A stretch of 64,000 nt of DNA from the NCBI RefSeq assembly GCF_001659605.2, contig NC_035170.2:16382265-16446264 (forward strand). The letters run 5' to 3'. The notes under the pieces were generated by a model that did no database searches, was not told the DNA's origin, and was given only the letters and a program-made list of their open reading frames with translations. The DNA is from Manihot esculenta. Lineage: Eukaryota > Streptophyta > Magnoliopsida > Malpighiales > Euphorbiaceae. The stretch's first letter is position 1, and each line of letters begins with the position of its first letter. A program made the translations under genes and the position numbers. Positions 11,328 through 22,724 of this stretch are shown here, piece after piece.

Positions 11328-12142
11328 CTGGGGAAGACTTTTGCACTATCCTTTGTTATCTTTTTGCCTCTTTTTGCATCTTTTTACCTTATTACACCAA
11401 AAGAAAAAATTTCTCACACACATTTCTTTTTTCACACATATTCACTTCTGCACACATACACATACACACAGATTTTGTTTTAACTTTTGCTCTACTCAGC
11501 ATAGATGACAAGGTTAAAAGAGCTTCCTATCTCATGACCCCTTTAATTTTCCAACCCTTTAAGTCTAAATTGAATCATTTGCAGTGGGTTACCTTCACTT
11601 AGAAAGTTTTTCTCTTGAATTGAATCTTTAAAGTTATTGTGGTCAAGAAAAATAAAAGTCTAAAAATGCATGTAAAAGGAAATAAAGCTGATTTGCCCAA
11701 ACTGTTATGAAAAGAAAAAGAAAAACTCATAAAAATCAAAAAGCACAAAACATAACATGTTTCGATGGTCAAAGACTATGAACAAAGTTAGTAGCCACTT
11801 GAACAAGTGACCAACTGAGTAATCGGGAGTAGGTATCACCAATATGCACCTTCGCGTAAAAAGGTTGGTGATTTTTTCAGACAAGAATAAAAAGTGCTGC
11901 AGAATAAAAGTACTTAAAAAGAAGGGCAAGTCACTCTTAGGGATTGCATAAAGCCAAAAACTAAAGAAAAAATAAGATCAAATCACTCTATTGGCCACGG
12001 TAGGTGAGGGGAAACAAGAAAAGGAGAGGACAACCTTAGTGCATGTACTCTACACTGCAGTGCTTCAATTTGGGAGTCTATGAGGGCTGATTAAGTGGTA
12101 CTTAGGCTCAAAAGAAAGAGGGGCTCGATTAACTAAGTTATT

Positions 12143-12183
12143 TGTTGCTTGAGGACAAGTAAAAAGTTAGGTGTGGGAGCATT
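12143..12183 (+). promoter_or_regulatory. Terminal polypurine tract of element B with hairpin
   Basis: TTGCTTG-AGGA-CAAGTAA, a seven-pair stem with one G-U pair in RNA, is followed by AGTTAGGTGTGGGAGCATT up to the LTR start at 12184. This is where plus-strand cDNA synthesis would be primed. Confidence 0.75.
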
Positions 12184-13568
12184 TGATCAAGCATAAAATA
12201 GCCACATTTTTACTATCATTATTACTGTTTAAATATTCATTTTTCTAGTTTAATTTATGTTTTTATGATATTTTTGCAGAAAAGAAAGAAAATAAAAACT
12301 TGGAGAAAATTTGCAGAAAAAGCTGGAAAATCAATTTGGCCGAAGTGATTTGGCAAATCACCTACAAAAAGCTGAAGCAGAAACCTAGAAGTGACTCACA
12401 GAAACGATTTGGGCAAGTGATTTGCCCAAATCAACTATCCAAATCAAACTGGCGCCAGCAAAATCCAGTAGCATGGGAAGAGAAGGAAATTCAAAATTCT
12501 AAAAGTATAAGAGTCCTATCCTACTTCAAACACCACAAGACCAATCGTATGATAACTCTAAGAGCCACACCAAAGAAAGTCATTCATCAAAGGAGTTTTA
12601 TTCATGATAAAATACAAAGGCAAAGGAGGAATTAAAAGACCATCAAGAGACCAAGTCAAAATAGGATTCCATTTCTAAGAAGGATTAGGACTCCTCACCT
12701 GTAAAAAGGGACAGCAACCAACCAGCAACAAATCATCACAATCACTTCAGATTTTCGGTAGCAACTTCTCCCTACTTTTCTTCTTTCTTTTTGTGTTCTT
12801 TGTCCACCATGAGTGGCTAAACATCTTTTTATCTAGTTGAAGTTGGAGAAATTTCAGTTTATGATAAATTGGGAGATTTAAAACTCCATTGTTAAACTTC
12901 TATTTTTCAATATTTATGCAACTTGTTCTTCATGCTATTATTGCCTTACTATTAGAATCAATTAAGGCCTGTTGCTTTTATTGAATAATTTGGGTCTGTA
13001 ATTGCTTAGATTATTTGAACACAAGTACAATTAGTTGCATGATCTAAACTTGACCACGTGGTTGGTAAGATTAGAATTAGGTTTCTCTAAGTCTTAATGA
13101 AGTTAATAGTTGAAAAGTAAAAAACCCCAAGGACGTTCCTTGGCAACTTGTTAATTAGTGTTTGATTAATGAACATTTCCTAATCGAACTAAAACTAAGG
13201 AGGAATTTGGTGTGAGAAGCATCTTCCACATCCTAAACTAATTTATTGAAATAAATAGGAGTATCAAAGAATCAATGATCAATTCCAAAACTGAAATGGA
13301 TCCATGCTTCAACTAGAGTCCTTCTCCCATTGATTTACTCATCTTTTTAATTATTGCTTTCTTTTACTGCTTAGTTTTAATTGTAGTTTGCTATCCTCAA
13401 AAATAAAACCCCCTTTTTTATTTTACTTTTGTTATTAATTTGCCAAGTCATTGTAGGAGAAGTCCTTCGTGTCAAATCCCTGTGATTCGACCCTATTGCC
13501 ACTATCTACAGTTTTTAATTGTTGATTGTTAATAGGTTTATTTTTTATGTCTTCAACAACCGCTATCA
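12184..13568 (+). repeat. 3' LTR of element B
   Basis: 1385 bp, starting TGATCAAGCATAAAATAG and ending CAACAACCGCTATCA. It contains GTGATTTGGCAAATCAC (12345-12361) and GTGATTTGCCCAAATCA (12417-12433) near its start, and the ACGT-centred palindrome CCAAGGACGTTCCTTGG at 13127-13143. It ends abruptly against the protease of element C. Confidence 0.9.
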
Positions 13569-14504
13569 TTCGGTGTGTCCAATGAGTGGACTGTTTCTAC
13601 GATCTCCTCATCGAGTTGAGTTGTGCTATTGTCTAGGCAGTCTAACGTCAAGTTTGTTATTAGAACTACCTCTAACTTTTCTTCCTTGCTTAATTCAAAT
13701 GTTTCTTGAGCGAGAGGATCAACAATATCTATGCTGCAGAGAGAAAAATTATCATCAGGATACTTCATTGCATCGTAGACATTAAATTTTATCTCATCTC
13801 CATCAAACTCCACTTTGAGCATTCCTTCGTGCACGTCGATCTTTATTCTAGCTGTGCTAAGGAATGGTCTTCCTAGCAACAAGTCAGTGGAGTTAGATGA
13901 ACTATCATCTTCCATGTCCAAGACGAAAAGTCTGTTGAAAAAATTAATTTCCCTACTTGAACCAAGACATCATTCAACACACGCTTAGGATAGACTATTG
14001 ATCTATCGGTGAGTTGGAGTGTGATTCATGTTTGTTTCAAAGGACCTGCATCTAAAGACAAATAAACAAACCGAGGCATAACATTTATGGAAGCCTCTAA
14101 ATCACCCATTGCCTTCTTAACTTCAAAGTTACCAACTTTACACGATATTGCAAACATGCCCTTATTTTTATATTTTTGTGGAATTTTTCTTTGAAGTACA
14201 GCTGATATATTGTCACCTACTTTAATCTTTTCATGCCCATACTATTTTCTTTTATTAGTGCAAAGATCTTTTAGAAATTTCACATACCTGGATATTTATT
14301 TTATAATTTTGAGAAGAGTATGTTTACCTAGACTTTGCAAAAAATCTCCAATATCTCTTTTTCTTCCCTTTCCCTTTTGGATTAAGCAAGTCTTTTAGGA
14401 AAATGAGGACAGGTTACTTGAATTAGAGGCTATTCTACCTTTGATTTATGGGATTGGTTCTCTACTGGAATTTTTAATTATGCTTTTGGCATCAGGTCTA
14501 TCAC
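13569..14504 (-). pseudogene. Athila protease and gag-protease linker of element C
   Basis: The open part (13553-13921) contains LLGRPFLSTARIKIDVHEG and FNVYDAMKYPDD. The N-terminal half (about 13922-14220) is readable after frame changes. Its active-site motif reads GDLEASINVMP, so the usual D-L-G-A-S has lost its Gly. The linker near 14230-14390 resembles the IP.LEAIK.IP.YAKFLKDLCTNKRK region upstream of Athila proteases. The left end is lost to the element B insertion. Confidence 0.8.
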
Positions 14505-14509
14505 ACTGC

Positions 14510-15316
14510 TGACGCGGAATCTTATGGCACAAGCCTCAAACCTACACGCACAAGTAGATATGAAATCGAAAGATTTGATAAACCCACCTCTTATGGCATT
14601 CCACACTTAGAAAAGCTAAAACACTAATGATAGAAGAATTTAGATGAGAATCTGACAAACGCCACAACGAATAGTTGATAAGTTAGCCAAGATTCTTGGT
14701 GCAATTGATGAAAGCAAATCCTCACTCTCACTCAATGCAATATACGCCAAAGGCATGAAAAGAATTTTGAAAATTTAGATTCAAAGCTGCCTCTTACAAG
14801 TGTTTCTTATCCTTATATAGTAAGGAGAAAAATAAAACCCTAAGACACTCTTCTGAGGCTTAGCCAAACCACACACAAGACCCAAGCCCAATCACACTCT
14901 AAAATAACACATCAAACACATAAGTATTAAAACATAAGCTCAAAACATGGCCCAACACTCTAAAACTTAAAAGATAAAATATGACCAGAGTACAAGCCCA
15001 AACAATGCTAAAATAAAACAAGTGTTTAAATAATAAAACATAGCAAGCCCATCATAATAAAGCTGAATCTTTACAAAAGCCTTTCTTGATCTTCACTTTA
15101 GGCTTTCCTTTGTGTAATTTTAATCCATAGGTTTGATTAGGCTCCCTAAGCCTATGATTGCAAGTGTTGCTCCAAATCTACCCCATATGAGTTGAAGCAT
15201 GCTCCAAATATATATGGATTATATGAATATGATTTTGAACTCCTTTTAGATCCATTTGAATGACATAAGCTTGCTCCACACCATTGTTAGAAATTTGCCC
15301 TATTGGATCCGTATCA
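14510..15316 (-). mobile_element. Solo LTR (chromovirus-like) in element C
   Basis: 807 bp from TGACGCGGAATC to GGATCCGTATCA, flanked by a perfect 5-bp target duplication ACTGC (14505-14509 and 15317-15321). On the minus strand it starts TGATACGGATCC, has a TATA-like TATATAAGG (complement of 14812-14820) and ends ATTCCGCGTCA, an end often followed by an initiator-Met primer site in chromoviruses. No internal sequence is attached. Family assignment is inferred. Confidence 0.85.
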
Positions 15317-15321
15317 ACTGC

Positions 15322-16740
15322 CTTCGGCAAGCCTCTTCTAGCTGGCAGTTTTCAACTCTTTTTCACTTTGTAATGTAATTGCACTTGCGTTCTGTTTTGG
15401 GTTTGGCACGATTTAGGAGGGCAGTTTTCCCTTGAGATTTCAGCTTGCTCACTAATATAACAAGTTGGCTCACTTGGTTCTCCAAATTCTGAATGTTTGA
15501 CTTTATTTTCAGTTGAAAAGTAAGAGTGCTATTAGCAAGATATTGCACAATATATTCTAGAGATATACCTGATTTTGTAGCTTGATAATTTGCTCTTGGC
15601 TAAAAATTTTGCTGTCTATTCCCAAAGCTAAGGTTTGAATAATCTCTCCCTCCCAGATTTTACGTATTTGAAAACGGATCATACTTTCTTTGTTGTCCAT
15701 TGAATCCTCCAATTGAATTAACCTGTTGCTCATCTTCCTGAAGAGTAGGACATATATTTGTGGGATGGTCTTTTTTACAAATGCCACAAGTCCGAACATT
15801 ATTTCCTACGGCCAATTGTTGAATTGCAACGGTAAGTTGTAAAATTTTAGAATCTAAAGATGCAATAGTTACCTCATTCGCATTCCTAGGAATGTCTTCA
15901 TCTCAGCCATACTGTCTATAGTTGGCAGCCATTTTTGAGATTAAAGTTTTACCTTCTTCAGGTTCCATTTCTGAAATGGAACCTGAATTGGCAACATCTA
16001 TTATTCTCCTTTCTAATGGCAAAAGTCCTTCATAGAAGTAAGGGTTGAGTTTCTTTTTGGAGTGATTCCATGTTTTGAACAACTTGCAATTAATTTTTTA
16101 TAATGTTTCCAATATTCATGGAGAGTTTCATTTTTTCTTTATTTGATTCCACTTATTTCCTTTCTTATAGATGATGTTTTAGTTGCTGAAAAAAAAAAAT
16201 TCTAAGAAGAAGTCTCTAATCTGCGCCCAAGTGGTGATTGATCTTGGGGGCAAATTGTGGAGCCATTCCTTAGCAAAATTCAATTAAAGTAAAAGGAAAA
16301 GGTACTAACCTGATTTGTTTGTCAGTCATCCCTTGTGCTCTCATATTTGAACAAACCACGTAAAACTCTTTTAGATGGCGATATGTCTACATTCTCCAAC
16401 CCTTGGAATTTTGGTAATATATGAATTATACCTGTTTGTAATTCCAAGGGTGCGTTTAACACAATAGGTATGTGATGCAAAGAGGTTGCTCTTCAGCAGC
16501 AACTGCGGCCATCATGTCTCTTCTATTGGGCTCAATGTGCATTCGGGTGGTCTTGAAGACATGGAGTTTTCGGCGTTCTCATACAGAGGTGATCGAGTAG
16601 GCAGTTGAGAGGCTCTCGAATTAGCTTTTTTTTGCAACTTAGTTGCTTTTCTCAACTGTTTTGCGGTCTTCTCGATTTCTATATCAAACTTGGATTCTAC
16701 TGTTTTTAGACCTGATTATAAAAATAAAATAAATTGTTAA
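15322..16740 (-). pseudogene. Athila gag of element C, degenerate
   Basis: Readable pieces in gag order on the minus strand are the N-terminal part near 16740-16430, LKEFYVVCSNMRAQGMTDKQ (about 16320-16385), and the capsid core near 16100-16300. A CCHC zinc knuckle starting CGICKKDHPTNICP lies near 15745-15790, and the C-terminal tail with LENQVSQLV and an ITLRSGK-like end lies at 15360-15548. Several frame changes and stops occur. Confidence 0.78.
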
Positions 16741-16743
16741 AGG

Positions 16744-16760
16744 TCCCCGACAATGTGCCA
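16744..16760 (-). promoter_or_regulatory. Degenerate primer-binding site of element C
   Basis: The minus strand reads TGGCACATTGTCGGGGA, a decayed version of the tRNA-Asp complement TGGCGCCGTTGCCGGGGA, five bases from the LTR edge at 16766. Confidence 0.65.
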
Positions 16761-16867
16761 AAATTTGACAGGCATTAAATCTATCAATTAAAACTGATTT
16801 CTCTTTTCTTGATTTAAAAAATTTGTAAATAGGGTAAATGAGCGTTGATCCCACAGATATTTTAATT

Positions 16868-17031
16868 TTGTTTAAATTAAATAACAAGTAGAATAAGAAG
16901 AACAAGTTTTATTTAAATTAAATGACAAGTAGAATAAGAAAAATAATTTTTATTTACATTAAATGACAAGTAGAATAAGAAGAACAATTTTTATTTACAT
17001 TAAATGGTAAGTAGAATAAGAAGAACAATTT
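16868..17031. repeat. 41-bp tandem repeat, about four copies
   Basis: The core AAGTAGAATAAGAA recurs at 16886, 16927, 16968 and 17009, an exact period of 41. It lies within the LTR of element C. Confidence 0.88.
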
Positions 17032-17472
17032 AAAACAAAAAGAAAGAAGAAGAAAATTACTATTGGAGAAATTGATTTTTAAAAAAGATTAAATAAGAAA
17101 TAAAATGGTTGGATGATGAAATAAATAATCAGATTAAAGAATTAGTTGAAGGTAATCAAAATTGGGAGGTTTGCAGTTAATCACTGATTAAAAAGATAGT
17201 TCATTTAATTATTCATTGTTTAGTTATAGTATTCAAATAAGCGAATTCAACTAATTTTTTTTATGATTAAATTAATTCACATAGCACTTAAATTAATTTT
17301 TAGTTAATTAATAACCCCATCAAGTGTGTAGATTTAATTAATTAACTGCTTTAAAAAGAGAATAACCCAAACTTTATCAATAGTAAATAAATTATTTAAA
17401 CCAAATCAATTAATTACTTAACATAAATGAATATGCTAATTACTACTTGTATAAACCCAATTAAATAATTAT

Positions 17473-17528
17473 GTATTTACTTGGGTTAATTAATAATATT
17501 GTATTTACTTGGGTTAATTAATAATATT
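17473..17528. repeat. 28-bp perfect tandem duplication
   Basis: GTATTTACTTGGGTTAATTA plus eight more bases occurs twice in a row, 17473-17500 and 17501-17528, inside the LTR of element C. Confidence 0.9.
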
Positions 17529-18215
17529 GCTTTTCTAGAAGATTTAATATGCCTCTTGAATTTCTAAAAGGAAAACAATTGAGATAGTGTTTTTTGAAAA
17601 TAGAAATTAATTAAAAATAAAAATAAGATAAACAGAAATTAAGAACAAAATCTCACAATTTTAAATAGATCTCAATTTGATTAACTTTTGACTAAATAAA
17701 AGAGTTTACTCTCTAAGAACCATAATAAAATTGCAGAAAATATAAGAAGAATGAGAAGAAAAATTCGGCCAAGGAGGAACCGAAAAAGAGAGAAGATAAT
17801 GAGAAGAGGATGAATTCTACTTTTAGGACAGTCTTTATATAGATTTTTTCCAAACAAAAAAATAATTATTCACAATTTAAAAAAAAAATAAAATAAATCT
17901 ACTACTCTTATAATAATTCTTATCATAATCCTAATCTAATTGCATTTGCATCTATCTGAAACAGTTTTAAACTTTATACAACTGATAAAACAGTAATTTT
18001 AGAACCTATCCGTCGGGCTTGATCACAGTTTTAGAAAAGACTGTACTTTCTAGTCAGAAAAATCTCTAAAACATGCTATTTTGATTTCTTTTTTCCATTT
18101 TAACTTAGTGTCTATCCAAAATCAAAATTCAAGTAAAAATTATTTATTTATATTAAAATCATAATAAAATTATAAAATTTAATATGAGAAAAATGATAAA
18201 TTTTACTACTCATTA

Positions 18216-19874
18216 TTGTTTTAATAAAATTGATTAATTTGTTAATAAAATAAAAATTTAGAGATTAAATATTATTATTAAAAAATATAAAATAAATTTT
18301 AAATTCTGTTAAATTTAAAAGATTATACTGTAAATTTCCTAATAAGCAAAATAGAAAGAGCCAAAGTTGGGTGGGATGATTTGAAAGGTATATACGTTAT
18401 CCAACCATGAAAAAAACAACCTGGTTTCTTGTGTTTGTATCCATCTTCTTCATTTATTTTCTAACCTTCATTTTGGGCCCACTTCGATAGTGCAATGTCA
18501 TGATTGAATTAATCTACTTTGTCTTCTTCCACCAGCTAGTTTTGTCCAATAAGCATTTGATGTTCCATCCTATATCATGTGTTTGGAAACTATAGATCAC
18601 AGCCACACATTATTGACAGAAAAAAGACGATATGATTATTGTCTGCGCACTGACATATGTTTCTATAGTCTGCTGCTTTATTGTCACAGCTCGATGCATG
18701 CATGTTTCATATGCCCATCATCGACTACTAGTGTCTAAAAAAATTTCAAAATTCCAATCACTCACTCATTTAATCAAAATATTCATTAGTATATTACGTC
18801 AGTCACAATTAAAATAAGAAAGTAATTAAAATACTTTTAACTTTTTACTCATATAAGTTTTATTTGTCTTCGATGGAGTATGTCGTCTTGCCATGACTCT
18901 TTCAGCTGTGATATTTTAGTTTATATAGCTTTATTTTGGATATGCCTAGTTGTATGAGTTTGTGAAAAAAGGATATGTGTTTGTTTGTTTGTGATTTGTT
19001 TGGGTACGTTGATGGTGGGACTCGATGTTATTTTCCTTCTGATGGTCTGTTTTAAAATTTTGGTAGGTCATTTTCTGTCCTAGGGAGGACTTTACATGTT
19101 TAGATGCTGATAACTCAAAATCGCATTACTTTACCCAGTGATCAACATTGCTGTTAGTTGTACTAACAAGAGTTTTGTCACATCTCCTTTTATATATGGC
19201 TCGGTCTTCTATCGGTCCATGGCTTGAAATCTCTCGTTGCTGTAGAGCTTTTGCCCTCCTTTGCTTCTTTTATCTTACTTTCTATTGTTGAGGTCATCGC
19301 TATGCACTTTTGGCCTTCTTTCACAACTTCGGTGGACTTGGTGGATTTGGAGTGCATGGTGGTTTTGCCTAATCGATCAGTGCTACTATGTTCTTATTGC
19401 AGGTTTTCTGTGGTGGAAAAGAAGTGGTTTGATTTTAATTTTAATTTTGGGTTAATTTGGTTTGTATGGACTGGACAATTTAATTGGGTCGGTTGAGTGG
19501 TTTTTTTTTTTTCTTTTTTTATAATTAATTGACTATATACTTTTAGCCCACTGTCTTAGAAATACAATTTAAAGGTAAAAAAAATTATTTTATTATATTG
19601 ATATCTACATTTTCTTTTATGCTTGATCAGCTTCAAAAGAAAGTAAAATTTTAAAATATTTTCATCAATAATTTTAAAAAGATTTGCAGCCTATAAAAGT
19701 ATTAAACTTTTTGCACTAATTCTTGATAAATTAATAACTATTGAAATAAATCAATTTTTTTATTTGCAAAAATTAATTGTAGAAAAATAATAAATTATTG
19801 AAAATATTAAATAATTATCACTTACCTATTGAATTGTAACATTTAAAAAAAAAAAAAAAGACATATTAAGTTTT
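18216..19874. other. Spacer without recognisable genes
   Basis: AT-rich DNA with a less AT-rich middle (about 18350-18720 and 19000-19500). The longest open frame, 19224-19496 plus strand (90 codons), has no recognised domain and no intact context. I assign nothing here. Confidence 0.5.
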
Positions 19875-20266
19875 TGAAACAAGATTATTTAAATTTCATG
19901 AAAAGTTGTAATTAATATTAAAATTTGAAAAAAATTAAAAGCGGAAATTTCTTATAAAATTTTTCAAAATTCAAAGTGCTATAAACGGTCAAGAAAAATA
20001 TTATTTATAATAGCAAAACTCTAATCCAAAAAATTATGAAAAAAATTTAAAAATCATTAAAATGAAAATTTGATCCTAAACGATAGAATTTAGATTTTGA
20101 ATTTTACGACCCTCATTGCATTTCTAAAAATCGTCTATATCAAAATTTTTTTTCGAAAATCTATTTGTGGGCCTCAACAGATATCGTAAGCAGAAGTTAG
20201 ACCCTTTTCGTCATCACTTGAGTCCGGTCCAAATCTTTCATAAAATTCAAATCTACTTGCTCCGCA
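19875..20266 (-). repeat. 3' LTR of the decayed chromovirus
   Basis: 392 bp aligning along its length to 24655-25073 and to the solo copy at 31313-31721. Left edge TGAAACAAGATTATTT, right edge CTTGCTCCGCA. The two LTRs differ by many substitutions and by length, so the insertion is old. The integrase frame runs into it. Confidence 0.83.
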
Positions 20267-21300
20267 TCATTTCTTTTCACTTGTAAAGAACTTAATCTCG
20301 AGTTATCATTAATAGAGTAGTACTGAAATAAATCTGTCACGTTAAACATTTTGAAAATTTTCATATAATCTGGAAGGTAAAAGATATAGACATTATCATT
20401 AATTTTATAAACAATCCGAAAGGCCAATCTTCTTTGGGTCAAACTTTTTCTGTCCTCCACCACGTTCCTCGCACAAATATGACTTGATCACCAACATTGA
20501 AGGACTTAAAATGCCTATATTTATCAGCTGTAGTTTTATATTTGTCATTGGCTTTCGTAAGACATTGTTGCACCTGTTTAAAAATGTCCACATACTAATT
20601 TGCCAAATTGTTTGCTACAATACTATTATGAAAACATGTAGAAAGGGCAATAAGATCAAATGTATGCGCTGAAATTTTTCTGTAAACAACTATAAATGGT
20701 GACATCTTTGTAGAGCTGTGGACAAAACTATTATAAGCAAATTCTACTTAGGCAAGAGTAAGATCCCAAACAGTTTTTTTATCACTACAGATGCAATGCA
20801 GAAGATTGTCAAGAATGCAGTTCACTATTTCTGTTTGGCCATTAGTTTAAGAATGAGTAGCACTGCTGTATCGAAGTTCAGTCCTAAAATGCTTCCATAA
20901 AGTCACCCAAAAGTGAGTTAGAAACTTCACATCTCTATCAGAAGTAATGGTCTTAGGAATATCATATAAATGAACAACCTCCTGGAAAAATAATTTTGTA
21001 ATATAAAAAGTATCATTAGTTTTCTTGCAAGGAATGAAAAGCACAATTTTGGAGAATCTGTTAATAATAACAAAAATGGAATCAGATCCATGTTGAGTAC
21101 GTACAAGGCCAAGAACAAAATCCATAGACAAGTCCCTCCAAGAGTATTATGGAATGGTAATTGAGTGTATAAGCCTGTACTCTATGAATAATCCTTCTAA
21201 TTTTGACAAACTGAGAACTGCTATACCATCTGACCTATAATCTTTTTCAATTGTAGCCAATAAAAATGCTTCTCTCAACTAGCAATAGGCTTATCACACC
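20197..21300 (-). pseudogene. Chromovirus integrase, degenerate
   Basis: Zinc-binding remnants (AHGGGLSGHLG, near 21290-21335) precede the core, with [13 protein letters not shown] [20 protein letters not shown] (first Asp near 21120), [15 protein letters not shown] (second Asp near 20940) and a broken third-residue region. The C-terminal piece 20197-20463, with RIVYKINDNVYIFYLPDY and FNVTDLFQYY, runs through the polypurine tract into the LTR, as in many chromoviruses. I do not see a clear chromodomain. Confidence 0.83.
20267..20281 (-). promoter_or_regulatory. Polypurine tract of the decayed chromovirus
   Basis: The minus strand reads AGTGAAAAGAAATGA directly before the LTR start TGCGGAG. 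Confidence 0.65.
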
Positions 21301-22724
21301 CCAAGTGACCACTCAAACCTCCACCATGGGCATCTCAAATTAATTTTTTCCGCATAGAAAAATGAGGAATACATAACCCGTTCTCCTTAAAAAGAAATCT
21401 ATCATGTATCAAAAATTTATCAACAGGTTGACGATCTTGGACCTTCGCCCATATATCAGCCAAATCATCATCTGTGACATACAAATTCTTTAGAAATTCA
21501 AAACTCACAACCTCCTAACTAATTGTAATCAACAAAGCAGCCCTCCTACTCAAAGCGTCTGCTACCTTGTTACTATGGCTAGCCTTGTATTTTATGATCT
21601 AATAAAAAACTTCAAAATAATTTGTCCATCGAATATGCATCTTATTCACATTTTTTGAGTCTTAAAATGAATCAAAGATTGATGATCTATGTGAATAATG
21701 AACTCCTGTCCCATTAGATAACGTTCCCAAGTCTTAAAGGCCCGAAACTCTACATACAATTCCTGCTCATAAGTAGACTACTTCTTCCTATTATCATTCT
21801 ATTTATCACTAAAGAAGGCAATAGGACTACTAGACTGCGATAACGCACCACCAATCCCAACTCCACAAACATCATATTTAACCTCATATAATTTATCAAA
21901 ATCAAGTAGAGCAAGAATAGGGGGTAGAAGTAAGCTTATCTTTAATCTCCTCAAAGCTTTTGTTGGCAGTTTCAGTCCAAGTAAATTTCTGCATTCTCTC
22001 ATTCCTCAAACAATCTGTAATAGGGGCAATAATACTGCTGAAATTTCTAATAAACCACCGATAGAAATTAGCAACTCCATGAAAACTGCGAACTTCTAAA
22101 ATATATTTGGGAATGGGTCAGTTCTAAATTGCTTCTACCTTCTTCTCATCAATATGTATCCCTTCTACACTCGCAATCCAATAAATAAAATGCACTTTGT
22201 CATATAAATGAATTTTTTTTAAATTAATAACTAGCTTTTTTTTTGCAAGATTGTCATGACTTGACGAAGTTGCTGTAAGTATTTTTCTTCATTGCGACTA
22301 AAAATTAAAATATCATCAAAATAAACAACCACGAATTTGCGTAAGAAAATGGCGCAAAACCTGGTTCATAAGTTGTATATGAACGTGCTAGGTGCATTCG
22401 TCAATCCAAACGGCATAACCAGCCACTCGTACAAACCTTCCTTAGTTTTAAAGGTTATCTTCCATTCATCTCCCTCCTTAATTCGAACTTGGTGGTAGCC
22501 ACTTTTAAGGTCAATCATTGAGAAGATTTTAGACACCGATAACTGATCCAGCATGTGTCATCTAGATGAGAAATAGAAAATTGATACTGAACCGTAATCT
22601 TATTGATGACTTTGCTATCCACACACATTCTCCAAGTTCCATCTTTCTTTGGAACCAATAAGGTAGGGACTCTGCAAGGACTAATGCTCTCCCGAATGTG
22701 CCCCTTCTTCAATAACTCTTCAAC
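21301..22724 (-). pseudogene. Chromovirus reverse transcriptase and RNase H, degenerate
   Basis: From the N-terminus: [20 protein letters not shown] and [17 protein letters not shown] (22590-22700), then [17 protein letters not shown] and [18 protein letters not shown] (22380-22520). The catalytic YFDD is present at about 22315-22326, within FVVVYFDDILIFSRN. RNase H remains lie at about 21560-22000, including the DVCGVGIGGALSQ and IAFFSDK motifs and KASHSNKVADALSRR near 21545-21590. Frame changes separate the pieces. Confidence 0.87.

Larger units (their letters stand above)
11204..12183 (+). other. 3' UTR of element B with two hairpin/purine-tract motifs
   Basis: About 980 bp without coding potential between the third ORF and the 3' LTR. 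It begins with the exact palindrome GTGATTTGCCCAAATCAC (11213-11230). It holds an internal hairpin plus purine tract (11288-11327), a pyrimidine/CACACA-rich run (11340-11480) and the terminal hairpin plus tract at 12143-12183. The stretch 11720-12000 is related to the reverse complement of 37600-38160. Confidence 0.75.
5123..13568 (+). mobile_element. Athila-lineage element B, 5' LTR truncated, gag and protease lost
   Basis: Order on the plus strand: truncated 5' LTR, short leader, RT-RNase H, integrase, a long post-integrase ORF, 3' UTR, polypurine tract and 3' LTR. The beginning of the 5' LTR is missing because element A inserted there. gag, protease and the primer site are absent between 6136 and 6301, so this copy has lost its 5' internal region. 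The right border sits inside the protease of element C, so B is younger than C and older than A. Confidence 0.88.
13569..18215 (-). mobile_element. Athila-type element C, 5' part
   Basis: On the minus strand: LTR (18215 to 16766), tRNA-Asp-like primer site, gag, then protease, cut at 13568 by element B. A chromovirus-like solo LTR sits in the gag-protease region. Its LTR differs from that of A, B and E/F, but a second copy exists at 48638-49290. Heavily decayed and, from the nesting, the oldest layer of this cluster. Confidence 0.82.
16766..18215 (-). repeat. 5' LTR of element C
   Basis: About 1450 bp. The left edge TGACAGG is fixed by the primer site. The right edge is inferred by comparison with 48638-49290, which ends CAACTCATCA; here it reads CTACTCATTA. 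A TATA-like TATATAAAG lies on the minus strand at about 17832-17841. It contains a 41-bp tandem repeat and a 28-bp duplication. Confidence 0.72.

Noticed and set aside
19224..19496. 90-codon plus-strand frame in the 18216-19874 spacer
   Set aside because: No domain, no supporting context, low-complexity hydrophobic and Trp/Phe-rich ending. Could be an old repeat; not enough to call a gene.
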